A stretch of 64,000 nt of DNA. Origin: DASQPR01 sp963836775 (GTDB lineage Bacteria > Actinomycetota > Actinomycetes > Mycobacteriales > Micromonosporaceae). A program made the position numbers and the translations under genes. Positions within the stretch are counted from its first letter, which is position 1. The number at the start of each line of letters is the position of its first letter. The notes under the pieces were generated by a model. It made no database searches. It saw only the letters and a list, made by a program, of their open reading frames with translations, and was not told the origin of the DNA. The stretch lies in contig CAWIKR010000003.1 of the NCBI GenBank assembly GCA_963836775.1, positions 1,674,001 through 1,738,000 of the forward strand, written 5' to 3'. Positions 52,331 through 60,702 of the stretch are shown piece after piece.

Positions 52331-52515
52331 GGCGCCTTCCTTCCTTGCTGCCGCCAGCATAAACCGGACAAAAGGTCAAGGACAGGCTTTGGCATTTGTC
52401 CTGTCGGCGGCGATTGCGGCCGAGACGGGCGGCTAGCGCGCTCCGGTGTGGCGGTCGGGAGTCGCCATATGCCACCGCGATAACCGTGAGGGTGGCGATC
52501 CGCCACCCGAAGCCA
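52331..52515. other. Gene-free interval upstream of the DUF4190 gene
   Basis: AT-richer sequence near 52360-52400 probably holds the minus-strand promoter. GACAGG (52381) faces CCTGTC (52400). No gene is seen. Confidence 0.35.
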
Positions 52516-53161
52516 CCAAGATCGCGACAGCCGTGAGCCCACGGTCGCGCTGTCATCCAAGATCGGGACAGGCCTGAGCCCACGGTCGCGCCACCCTCCA
52601 AGATCGCGACAGGTGTGAGCTCACGGTCGCGCCACCCTCCAAGATCGCGACAGGTGTGAGACCACGGTCGCCGTAGCACCGGATCGACGACCACCAGCGC
52701 ACGGCTGTCGCGATCACGGGCGGGAGGACCGCCGCCAGCTCACGGCTGTCGCGATCTTCGACGCCCCGCTCACAGGGCCTTCTCTCCAGCCGAAGGAACC
52801 GACCAAGATCGAAGATCTTGGCAGTTCTCAGCAGCCGGCGAAGAGCAACGGGCACGGCCGACCAAGATCGCGACAAGCGTGAGGTCACGGTCGCGCTGTC
52901 ATCCAAGATCGCGACAGGCGTGAGCTCACGGTCGCCGTAGCACCGGATCGACAACCGCCAGCTCACGGCTGTCGCGATCACGGGCGGGAAGACTGCCGCC
53001 AGCGCACGGCTGTCGCGATCACGGGCGGGGAGACTGCCGCCAGCTCACGGCTGTCGCGATCTTCGGTGCCGCGCCCGCAGGGTCTTCTCTCCCGCCGGCG
53101 GCAATCTCCCAAGATCGAAGATCTTGGGAGGGTTTCATCAGTCGGCGAAGAGCAACGGCAC
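52516..53161. repeat. Composite array of 41-bp repeats in opposing orientations with central and terminal palindromes
   Basis: Direct units begin at 52516, 52557, 52598 and 52639, then at 52862 and 52903. Inverted units begin at 52695 and 52736, then at 52959, 53000 and 53041. Every neighbouring pair of like orientation is spaced by exactly 41 bp, and direct-to-inverted spacing is 56 bp in both halves. The core is AAGATCGCGACAG followed by TGAGCTCAC. Each half ends with a CCAAGATC-gaa-GATCTTGG palindrome (52803-52821 and 53108-53128; the second extends to 53106-53130) and the tail GCGAAGAGCAACGG. A 41-bp period is not a codon multiple, so it is not coding. Confidence 0.85.
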
Positions 53162-53427
53162 TCGGTGCGGTGAAACGACCCCCGGGAGAGCACTCAGTGC
53201 CCGCTGGTTTCGGCCACGACCGGGCGACGCCACGCGTCACTCCCACCCACCCGACGCAGCGAAACGGACTCTCATGCGGTCCGGACGCCATGATCACACG
53301 CCTCCCAGGATCTGCGATCTTGGCGTCACGAACCGGGCGATCCGACCAGCCCCAGGGCGAGATCATCCTGTGCAAGATCTGAGCCGGCGGTGGTGCTATG
53401 GGACCGGAACCGCGATAGTGTCCGCCC
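53162..53427. other. Gene-free interval between the array and the next gene
   Basis: A weaker copy of the array palindrome (CCAGGATC-tgc-GATCTTGG) lies at 53305-53323. No gene is seen. Confidence 0.4.
53416..53421 (+). promoter_or_regulatory. Leaderless-type -10 box (TAGTGT)
   Basis: It ends 6 nt before the GTG at 53428. Confidence 0.45.
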
Positions 53428-54108
53428 GTGTCCGATCTTCATGTCCGGCTCGACGCCGCCGCGGTGTTCGATGCAGCCGTCCATGAGCTGGAGCGGGCGG
53501 TCGCCGACCTGCCGCGGGTCGGCCGTGTCGACGGCTGTCCGGTCTGCTGGTCGGCCGAGCAACTCCAGGCGCTCGGCGGCGATCCGCGCCGGGTCCCGGA
53601 CGACTGGGTAAGTCAGTTCGCCGCGGAGATTCCGTCGCACTGGATCGAGGCGCAGTACACCGTTATGTGGCGTGCGTACGCGCCGCGCGTGCTGCGGCTG
53701 GTGGCCGCCAGCCCGGCGAGCCAACTGGTCAACATGTCCGTCCGTGGCGTCGGCAGCCGGGAGGCACGGTTCGACCGGTGGCCGGCCGCGCACCAGGACG
53801 CGATCTTGCAGGCCCTCCGCGCGCTGCTGGTGGTGGCGGTGCTGAGCTGGCATCCGGTGGAGACCACTGAGCTGCTGGAAGGGCTGGCGTACCTGCACGA
53901 CGACCTGGGTCAGTGGCTCGCGGTGATCGATGAGCTGGGCCCGGAAGCCGACGACGCCGTCGCGCGGTTGATCGAGACCTGGGCCGGCGACGATCTTCAG
54001 ATCTTCTGGCTCTGGGCGCCGGAACACGTCGACCCGTCGGCGGTGTTGCGATCGTGGCTGGCCAGCGAGCCGGTCCAAGCTCGCCGAAGCAGCCGGACCG
54101 CCCGCTAG
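53428..54108 (+). CDS. Hypothetical soluble protein
   Basis: 226 residues with a GTG start. It is mainly helical, with a CPVCW motif near residue 38 (not a full zinc site) and repeated Trp/His helices (IPSHWIEAQYTVMW, HPVETTELLEGLAYLHDD). No family recognised. The 3' end runs into the Pro-rich-codon tandem repeat region (from 54080), and its last residues (RRSSRTAR) derive from that repeat. Confidence 0.6.
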   Translation: MSDLHVRLDAAAVFDAAVHELERAVADLPRVGRVDGCPVCWSAEQLQALGGDPRRVPDDWVSQFAAEIPSHWIEAQYTVMWRAYAPRVLRLVAASPASQLVNMSVRGVGSREARFDRWPAAHQDAILQALRALLVVAVLSWHPVETTELLEGLAYLHDDLGQWLAVIDELGPEADDAVARLIETWAGDDLQIFWLWAPEHVDPSAVLRSWLASEPVQARRSSRTAR

Positions 54109-54290
54109 AGCCGGACCGCCCGCCGAAGCAGCCGGACCGCCCGCTAGAGCCAGATCGCCCGGTGAAGGCCGGATCGCCGGATAGACCCGGACCGCCGGTG
54201 AAGGCCGGATCGCCGGGTAGACCCGGACCGCCCGCCAGCGCCGGACCGTCCGCTATAACCCCGGACCGCCGGTGTGCAGGTCCCGGCGAC
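54080..54290 (+). repeat. Tandem repeats rich in CCGGACCGCC
   Basis: Units around GCAGCCGGACCGCCCGCTAG repeat at 39 bp, then a variant with GTGAAGGCCGGATCGCCGG at 36 bp. Units end with the stop of the preceding gene. No gene is seen up to the lon start other than the 3' end of the hypothetical gene. Confidence 0.6.
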
Positions 54291-54366
54291 CACTGAGAGT
54301 CAAGATCGAGCTAGGAATCGCCTAGTGACGGCGGTCACATCCCGGAACACTTTGGGTGCGATCCAA

Positions 54367-54387
54367 CTTGAGCGTGGATGACTCAAT
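54367..54387. promoter_or_regulatory. HAIR element (HspR operator) before lon
   Basis: CTTGAGC-N7-ACTCAAT fits the HAIR consensus CTTGAGT-N7-ACTCAAG with one mismatch in each arm. lon is a known HspR target in Streptomyces. Confidence 0.75.
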
Positions 54388-54413
54388 GTTTGACAGTGCC
54401 GAGGTGGACATAG

Positions 54414-56759
54414 ATGACTACGCTCCCGGTCCTTCCCCTGACCGAACAGATCCTCCTGCCCGGAATGGTCATTCCGGTCACCCTGGACTCGGCCACGCAG
54501 GCGGCGGTAGACGCTGCCCGCGCTTCGGGCGACAAGACATTGCTGGCGGTTCCGCGCCTCGACGGCGACTACGGACCGGTCGGCACCATTGCCACGATCG
54601 AGCAGGTCGGCCGGCTGAGCAGCGGCGAGCCGGCGGCCGTGATCCGCGGCGTGGCCCGGGCGCGGATCGGATCCGGCGTGCCCGGACCCGGCGCGGCCCT
54701 CTGGGTCGAGGCCGAGCGCCTGGCCCCGAGCACCGAGACCGGCAAGGCCAAGGACCTGGCTCGCGAATACAAGGCCCTGGTCATCGCCGTCCTGCAGAAG
54801 CGGGAAGCGTGGCAGGTCATCGACGCCGTGGAGCGGATGACCGACCTTGAGGAGCTGGCCAACTCGGCCGGCTACGCGCCCTGGCTGACGCTGACGCAGA
54901 AGGCGCAGTTGCTGGCGACGGTCGACCTGACCGAGCGCTTCGAGCTGCTGGCCGGATGGGTCAAGGACCACCTCGCCGAGCAGGAGGTCACCGAGAAGAT
55001 CTCCGAGGATGTCCGCGAGGGCATCGAGAAGACGCAGCGCGAGTTCCTGCTCCGCCAGCAGCTCGCCGCCATCCGCAAGGAACTCGGCGAGGACGAGCCG
55101 GACGGTGCCGACGACTACCGCACCCGGGTCGAGCAGGCCGAGCTTCCGGAGAAGGTCCGGGAGGCGGCGATGCGCGAGGTCGAGCGCCTGGAGCGCAGCA
55201 GCGACCAGTCGCCCGAGTCGGGCTGGATCCGCACCTGGCTGGACACGGTGCTGGAGATGCCGTGGAGCACGCGCACCGAGGACAACACCGACCTCAAGGA
55301 AGCCCGCGAGGTGCTCGATGCCGATCACGCCGGCCTGTCCGACGTGAAGGACCGGATCCTGGAGTACCTGGCGGTGCGTAACCGTCGGGCCAATCGTGGC
55401 CTGCAGGTCGTGGGCGGCCGCGGGTCCGGTGCCGTGCTGGCTCTGGCCGGCCCTCCCGGTGTCGGCAAGACCAGCCTGGGCGAGTCGGTCGCGCGTGCGC
55501 TCGGCCGGAAGTTCGTCCGGGTGGCGCTCGGCGGCATCCGGGACGAGGCGGAGATCCGTGGTCACCGGCGCACCTACGTCGGCGCCATGCCGGGCCGCAT
55601 CGTCCGGGCGATCGGCGAGGCCGGTTCGATGAACCCGGTGGTGCTGCTGGACGAGGTCGACAAGATCTCGGCCGGCTTCTCCGGCGATCCGGCGGCGGCG
55701 CTGCTCGAGGTCCTGGACCCGGCGCAGAACCACACCTTCCGCGATCACTACCTGGAGGTCGACCTGGACCTCTCGGACGTGCTGTTCCTGGCCACCGCCA
55801 ACGTCATCGACAACATTCCGGGCCCGTTGCTGGACCGGATGGAGCTGGTGGCGCTGGACGGTTACACCGAGGACGAGAAGGTCGCCATCGCCCGCGATCA
55901 CCTGCTGCCCCGGCAGCTGGAGCGCGCGGGTCTGGACGACGCCGACGTGACGATCGAGGACGAGGCGCTGCGCCGCATCGCCGGCGACTACACCCGCGAG
56001 GCGGGCGTACGTCAGCTGGAGCGGGCACTGGCCCGGATCCTTCGCAAGCTCGCCGTCGAGCTGGTCGAGGACACCCAGGCAGTCCGCGTATCCGATGCCG
56101 ACCTGGTCAAGTACCTGGGCCGGCCGCGATTCGAGTTCGAGTCGGCAGAGCGTACGGCGGTGCCCGGTGTAGCCACCGGTCTCGCCGTGACCGGTGCCGG
56201 TGGTGACGTCCTGTTCATCGAGGCCACCTCGATGGACGGCGACTCCGGACTCACGCTCACCGGTCAGCTCGGTGACGTGATGAAGGAATCGGCTCAGATC
56301 GCCCTGTCGTACCTGCGCTCACACGCGGAGACGATCGGCATCGACACCGACACGCTCAGCGGACGGCGGTTGCACCTGCACGTGCCTGCGGGCGCCGTGC
56401 CGAAGGACGGTCCCAGCGCCGGCATCACCATGGTGACCGCGTTGGCATCGCTCGCGACCGGTCGTCCGGTGCGGCCCGAGGTCGGCATGACCGGCGAGGT
56501 CACGCTGGCCGGGCGGGTGCTGCCGATCGGTGGCGTCAAGCAGAAGCTGCTCGCCGCGCACCGGGCCGGGCTCACCGAGGTGATCATCCCGAAGCGCAAC
56601 GAGCCGGACCTCGACGACCTGCCCGAGGAGATCCGCAAGGAGCTGACCGTGCACCCGGTCGGCGACGTCGCGGACGTCCTGGCACTGGCCCTGCGGCCAG
56701 TGGGCTGGATCGAGGAGGAGCTGAACAACGGCGCCTCGGAGCTGGCCGCGGCCGCCTGA
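54414..56759 (+). CDS. lon: ATP-dependent protease Lon
   Basis: 781 residues. The N-terminal LON substrate domain spans about 1-200. The AAA+ module has Walker A AGPPGVGKTSLGESVA and Walker B VVLLDEVDKI. The serine protease domain has the catalytic serine in KDGPSAGITM and the lysine in GGVKQKLLAAH. It unfolds and degrades damaged and regulatory proteins in the cytosol with ATP. The ATG at 54414 has GAGGTGG 8 bases upstream. The HAIR element in the promoter region predicts heat-shock induction through HspR; a strong hairpin ends the unit. Confidence 0.97.
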   Translation: MTTLPVLPLTEQILLPGMVIPVTLDSATQAAVDAARASGDKTLLAVPRLDGDYGPVGTIATIEQVGRLSSGEPAAVIRGVARARIGSGVPGPGAALWVEAERLAPSTETGKAKDLAREYKALVIAVLQKREAWQVIDAVERMTDLEELANSAGYAPWLTLTQKAQLLATVDLTERFELLAGWVKDHLAEQEVTEKISEDVREGIEKTQREFLLRQQLAAIRKELGEDEPDGADDYRTRVEQAELPEKVREAAMREVERLERSSDQSPESGWIRTWLDTVLEMPWSTRTEDNTDLKEAREVLDADHAGLSDVKDRILEYLAVRNRRANRGLQVVGGRGSGAVLALAGPPGVGKTSLGESVARALGRKFVRVALGGIRDEAEIRGHRRTYVGAMPGRIVRAIGEAGSMNPVVLLDEVDKISAGFSGDPAAALLEVLDPAQNHTFRDHYLEVDLDLSDVLFLATANVIDNIPGPLLDRMELVALDGYTEDEKVAIARDHLLPRQLERAGLDDADVTIEDEALRRIAGDYTREAGVRQLERALARILRKLAVELVEDTQAVRVSDADLVKYLGRPRFEFESAERTAVPGVATGLAVTGAGGDVLFIEATSMDGDSGLTLTGQLGDVMKESAQIALSYLRSHAETIGIDTDTLSGRRLHLHVPAGAVPKDGPSAGITMVTALASLATGRPVRPEVGMTGEVTLAGRVLPIGGVKQKLLAAHRAGLTEVIIPKRNEPDLDDLPEEIRKELTVHPVGDVADVLALALRPVGWIEEELNNGASELAAAA

Positions 56760-56770
56760 CAGCGATAACG

Positions 56771-56811
56771 ACAGCGCCCTCTCCCGCGGTTGACGCGGGG
56801 GAGGGCGCTGT
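56771..56811 (+). terminator. Terminator after lon
   Basis: 18-bp stem (56771-56788 with 56794-56811), one G-T mismatch, loop of 5. Confidence 0.85.
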
Positions 56812-56832
56812 CATGCGTACGCCCAAAGGGTA

Positions 56833-57017
56833 TTAGAGCCTGTTGCTAAGCCTCGTGGCCGGGCTGTGGCGGGCCCAGATGGCCGTCGGCGGCGTTGTGG
56901 GCACGGGCGCAGACAACACCGGTATGCACCCGCACTTCCGCCTTGCCGGCAACCATCTGCCGGTCGTGATCGGCGGGGTCGCCTCGCCCCGACCGAAGGC
57001 TTAGGCACAGGCCTTAG
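56833..57017. mobile_element. MITE-like element with 20-bp imperfect terminal inverted repeats
   Basis: TTAG at 56833-56836 is followed by AGCCTGTTGCTAAGCCT (56837-56853). Its imperfect complement, AGGCTTAGGCACAGGCC, stands at 56997-57013 and ends in TTAG (57014-57017). Across about 20 positions 16 match. The 4-base or 3-base flanking duplication and about 185-bp length suggest a small non-autonomous element of IS5-like type. No transposase gene is inside. The right end supplies the stop codon of the neighbouring minus-strand gene. Confidence 0.5.
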
Positions 57018-57439
57018 AAACCGCGGACCTTGGCGATCGTGGCACGGAGAGGGACCGAGTATTCGTCTGCGAACGCCTCCTCGGTCCCGCTGATCGCGAT
57101 CGCGTCGGACCCGTATTTCTGGCGGTAGGCCGGCAGTTGATGGCATGGCGGCAGATGGTTGTCGAGGGCCACAGTGCCGGTCAGGATCACCACGTCGTCG
57201 CCCCGTGGATCGCTGTTGAACGCGAACGCGGCGTGCGGGTTGCGCCGCAGGTGACGCAGCCGCAGCGCGTTCTTGGTGGTGTAGATGACGAGATCGTCGC
57301 CGTCTGGAACGAACCACACCGGGTTCGGCTGCGGCGTGCCATCGGCGCCGACGGTGGTCATCCAGATGACATGCTCTTTGGCGAGCTTCGCGCGGACGCG
57401 CGCACCGAAGTCGGAGTGCGGATCGGGATAGACGCCCAT
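57014..57439 (-). CDS. Pyridoxamine 5'-phosphate oxidase-like (F420-dependent FDOR type) protein
   Basis: 141 residues with the split-beta-barrel pattern: EHVIWMTTVGADGTPQPNPVWF, DDLVIYTTKNALRLRHLRRN and PHAAFAFNSDPRGDDVVILTGTV. It resembles F420-dependent deazaflavin oxidoreductases of the PPOX family. Members bind FMN or F420; the substrate is unknown. ATG 57439 is 7 nt from a -10 box. The stop is inside the right end of the MITE-like element, so the native C-terminus may have been changed. Confidence 0.82.
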   Translation of the reverse strand: MGVYPDPHSDFGARVRAKLAKEHVIWMTTVGADGTPQPNPVWFVPDGDDLVIYTTKNALRLRHLRRNPHAAFAFNSDPRGDDVVILTGTVALDNHLPPCHQLPAYRQKYGSDAIAISGTEEAFADEYSVPLRATIAKVRGF

Positions 57440-57446
57440 GCGCCGA

Positions 57447-57452
57447 AGCCTA
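57447..57452 (-). promoter_or_regulatory. Leaderless-type -10 box (TAGGCT on minus strand)
   Basis: It ends 7 nt before the ATG at 57439. Confidence 0.5.
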
Positions 57453-57465
57453 AGCGTCGCCGGCG

Positions 57466-58965
57466 CTAGCCGCCGCCGGAATCCGGTCGAACCCACAACG
57501 CGATGGCGATGGCGCCGATCCGGCGGGTGTCCTGCCATTGGAAGCCGGCTTGGTGCAGCGCTCGGAACATCTCCATTTCCCGCTGCTGGTAGCCGATTTC
57601 ACCGCCGGACCAGATGAAATACTTCACCGTCCAGACACGGTGCAGGCTGCCGAGGCGGACCAGCGTTTCGGCGGTGTCGACGTCGGTGCCGGTGATGGTG
57701 TGGTTCTGGACCGGGGTCTCGTTGACGGTCACGTCCTCGAGTCCGGCGTAGCCGGCCGGATAGGCGGCCGCGAGATATCGCTGGCCAGGCCCGGTGAAGA
57801 TGATGCCGTCGCCCGGCTCTTTGCGGTCGCGCAGGTAGTTCGACGCAGCGCGGAGGTCGTTGACGCTGGACACGCCGGTGGGCTGGAACCGGACCGCATG
57901 GTTGGCCGGCAGCGTCGCCGCGATCAGCGCCGCGGTCACCGGGATCGCCAGCCACCATCGGTGCTGCGGGCCGGCCAGGCGGTCCAGGCTCACCCCGCCG
58001 AGCAGCGCCAGAGCCGGTATGCAGTAAGCGACGTAACGGAACGCGTACAGCGGTTCGAACTGGGAGATCACCAGGACCAGCGCCGGCGGGATCAACAGCC
58101 ACGGCGCTGCCACCGCGAAGGCGCTCAGCCTTCGATCACCCCGTTGGCCGTACGCGAACCCGACCAGCAGCGCCCCGGCCGCCAGCAGGAACGAGCCACC
58201 GGCCAGCGCGACCGAAAGATCGAGAGCCGCCGGCCATCCGGGTGGTCTGATCCAGCCGGCGGTGCCCTTCTGCTGGTCGATCAACCGCGCCAGCGGGATC
58301 AGCGGGAGCAACGCGACCACTGATACCGGGACCCACCACGCCACCGGCTGCCAGCTCCGATTGCGGCGCGCGGTCAGGACGACCGGAATCGCGTAGGCCG
58401 GCAGGAGCAGCACCGCCAGGGCGTGCAACGCGACCGTCACCAGCAGCAGGACGCCGTAGAGCAGCCACATCCCGATCCGGAACCCGGCCGAACCCGTGGT
58501 CAGCGCCGCGACGAGAGCCATCGTCATGCCCACGACGAGAGCGAAGACGATGCCGTAGGGGCGGGCGTTCTGGGCATACTCGGACGCGGCCGGAGCGCAG
58601 GCGAACAGTAGTCCGGCGAGCAGGCCGGCCCGCCACGACCGGAGCATCTGGCCGAAGAGCCCGAGCAGGCCGGCCGCCACCGCGGTGCCGATCAGGGACG
58701 GCACGCGGACCGCCGTCTCACCGGTGCCCCAGATCGCCACGATGTAGTGCATGACCAGGTAGTAGACGCCGTGGACGGCGTCAACATGGCGCATCGTCTC
58801 GATGATCTGCGGCACCGAGCGGTCCGCCACTCCGATCGTGACCGCTTCGTCGTTGCTCAGTGGCACACGAGTGAACTCCCAGAGGCCCACTCCGATGGCG
58901 ACGGCCGCGGGCACCACGAAGAGCAGCACCCGCAGCGAAACCCGTCGCAGGGCCGCTGGCTGCAC
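57466..58965 (-). CDS. Glycosyltransferase family 39-like membrane protein
   Basis: 499 residues with about 11 helices. The first periplasmic loop has LSNDEAVTIGVAD, with the acidic DE pair typical of GT-C enzymes, then HYIVAIWGTGETAVRVPSLI as in PMT/ArnT-type glycosyltransferases. It would transfer a sugar from a polyprenyl-phosphate donor on the outer face of the membrane; acceptor unknown. A -10 box (TAGGCT) 6 nt before the GTG suggests a leaderless transcript. Confidence 0.82.
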   Translation of the reverse strand: MQPAALRRVSLRVLLFVVPAAVAIGVGLWEFTRVPLSNDEAVTIGVADRSVPQIIETMRHVDAVHGVYYLVMHYIVAIWGTGETAVRVPSLIGTAVAAGLLGLFGQMLRSWRAGLLAGLLFACAPAASEYAQNARPYGIVFALVVGMTMALVAALTTGSAGFRIGMWLLYGVLLLVTVALHALAVLLLPAYAIPVVLTARRNRSWQPVAWWVPVSVVALLPLIPLARLIDQQKGTAGWIRPPGWPAALDLSVALAGGSFLLAAGALLVGFAYGQRGDRRLSAFAVAAPWLLIPPALVLVISQFEPLYAFRYVAYCIPALALLGGVSLDRLAGPQHRWWLAIPVTAALIAATLPANHAVRFQPTGVSSVNDLRAASNYLRDRKEPGDGIIFTGPGQRYLAAAYPAGYAGLEDVTVNETPVQNHTITGTDVDTAETLVRLGSLHRVWTVKYFIWSGGEIGYQQREMEMFRALHQAGFQWQDTRRIGAIAIALWVRPDSGGG

Positions 58966-58971
58966 AACGTG

Positions 58972-58977
58972 AGCCTA
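58972..58977 (-). promoter_or_regulatory. Leaderless-type -10 box (TAGGCT on minus strand)
   Basis: It ends 6 nt before the GTG at 58965. Confidence 0.5.
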
Positions 58978-59048
58978 GGTGCCGTGGTCGATCTTTGCAG
59001 CGGGTACGCGTAGCGCAGTGACGGCCTGCGCGGTGCCGGGTCCGGATC

Positions 59049-59684
59049 CTTGGGGCCGCACGAGGCCTTCGGCCGCGGGCGGCCTTTTAGGTCTCCGCAC
59101 CCGGCACCGCTCCGGCCTTCAGCACGCGCTGTCGGCGCCTCCCGGCCCGCCGGCCACGGTCCGAAAGTGGTCACCGGGCGCAGCGCCCCCGCTCTTAAGG
59201 ATCAGGCCGCAGTTCCGTTGTTTCGTAAAGTCACCCAGACCCGGCTGTTCTCGGGCTCGCACGAATCTCTAAGGTTGCTGTGCGACACGCCGTGGTTCGT
59301 AGCGCCCGATTCGAGCTGCGAGTCCACTATCGTGATCGGTGTCCGAAGCTCGCGCCGCGGCGCTTGAGCACGGAACAGTCGCAGACCGGCACAATTGCCG
59401 TTCGGAACAACCGCGGACATGCAATCGGAACAACCATTCCGTGCGCGGAGACCCACTAAACCCGCGCCAGCGTTGCTACGGATAGCCAGCCTTCGGGGCA
59501 CTCACTGTTGCCGCGGGACTGCCATGTGATCTTTAGGCTCACCCCGATCCGCGCTGGGTGACCACTTCCCGGACTGTGCGCCGCGGAGAGGACGTGGCCG
59601 TGCGGCCTTTTTCGAGGCTGGAGGCGGTGCCGATTCCGACGCCTAAAAGGCCGCCCGCGGCCGAAGGCCTCGTGTGGCCCCAAG
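59049..59684. repeat. Gene-free interval flanked by a 43-bp inverted repeat
   Basis: Bases 59049-59091 are the inverse complement of 59642-59684 with one mismatch. Similarity extends imperfectly on both sides (GGTGCCG outside; GGCACCGC and AAGTGGTCACC inside), giving about 150 bp per arm. Each arm contains a GGCCGC-gg-GCGGCC hairpin followed by TTTT when read from the left arm. The middle (59200-59560) has no convincing gene. Confidence 0.75.
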
Positions 59685-59741
59685 ACTCGGAATCGGCACC
59701 GGCGGAGGCCGTCGCGGCACTGGCCCGCTGAAACGGGGGCA

Positions 59742-60593
59742 TCAACCGGCGAACGTGAGCACCGGCAGTCCACGGACCCCTGGTCGGGCGCGGAACACCG
59801 AGCCGGCGTTGGGTTGGGCGTCCGGGGCAATCCTCTCCCGCGACGTCGTTATGTAGAGGTCGCCGAGGTCGTCGCCACCGAATGTGCACGCGGTGGTCTG
59901 GGACTCGGCCAGCCGGATGACGGTGTCGAGCGTGCCGCCTGAGTCGTAGCGGTGGACGGCGGCACCGCCGTAGAGCGCGACCCACACCCCGCCCTCAGCG
60001 TCGACGGTGAGGCCGTCCGGCTTTCCGAGGTCCGGGTCGACCGCCACGAAGCTACGCCGATCCATGAGCCCGCTATCGGCGGCGTAATCAAAGACCGAGA
60101 TTTCGCGGGTCGCCGTGTCGACGTAGTAGGCCACGGTGCCGTCCGGACTCCACGCGAGGCCGTTGGAAGCGGTCACGCCGGGCAGGACAATCGTGGCGGT
60201 GCCGTCCGGGTCGAGCCGCCAGAGATCGGCGCCGCCGGCCTCGCTGCTGTAGGAACCGCAGTAGAAGCGCCCGTCCGGATCGCAGGCGCCGTCGTTCATC
60301 CGGGCCGGGCCGACCGGCCACAGCTCGGGCGTACGGTGACCGATCCCGGTCTCGTCGATCAGCACGAAACCTCGCTCCAGCCCGGCGACCATCCCGCCGC
60401 CCGACCGTGGCCGGATCGCCCCCGCGACGTCGCCGATGTGCGTACGCGAGACCGCGCCGGTCGCGCCGTCGAGGCTCAGGACGTCTCCGGCGAACATGTC
60501 GACCCAGCGCAGGCCGCCCCATCCGGCAAACCACACCGGGCCTTCGGCGTGGTAGGCCACCGGCGGCGTGACCTGCTCCAATTCGAATGCCAT
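59742..60593 (-). CDS. SMP-30/gluconolactonase/LRE-family protein
   Basis: 283 residues with the six-bladed beta-propeller pattern: HAEGPVWFAGWGGLRWVDM with the metal glutamate, RMNDGACDPDGRFYCGS, ASNGLAWSPDGTVAYYVD with the metal asparagine, and GKPDGLTVDAEGGVWVALY with the metal aspartate. It hydrolyses sugar lactones such as gluconolactone in the cytosol. The ATG at 60593 has GGGAG upstream; an extended frame adds 14 unrelated residues. Context does not tie it to the gluconokinase. Confidence 0.88.
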   Translation of the reverse strand: MAFELEQVTPPVAYHAEGPVWFAGWGGLRWVDMFAGDVLSLDGATGAVSRTHIGDVAGAIRPRSGGGMVAGLERGFVLIDETGIGHRTPELWPVGPARMNDGACDPDGRFYCGSYSSEAGGADLWRLDPDGTATIVLPGVTASNGLAWSPDGTVAYYVDTATREISVFDYAADSGLMDRRSFVAVDPDLGKPDGLTVDAEGGVWVALYGGAAVHRYDSGGTLDTVIRLAESQTTACTFGGDDLGDLYITTSRERIAPDAQPNAGSVFRARPGVRGLPVLTFAG

Positions 60594-60702
60594 CCCGACT
60601 CCCAGTGGGTTGTGGCGCCCGGTTCCGGAGGACAAATGCCCAGGTTCCGCCGACAGTGAACCAGCCTAGCCAGATCGGTCGGAGCCCGGTTCTACTGGGG
60701 CA

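Noticed and set aside
52516..53161. CRISPR array for the 41-bp repeats
   Set aside because: Spacers are only about 7 bp and conserved, units occur in both orientations, and there are no cas genes nearby.
53428..54296. Frameshift joining the hypothetical gene to a Pro-rich tail
   Set aside because: It would need a lost base, unlike the one-base gains at all other breaks, and no homologue is known to me; kept only as a finding.
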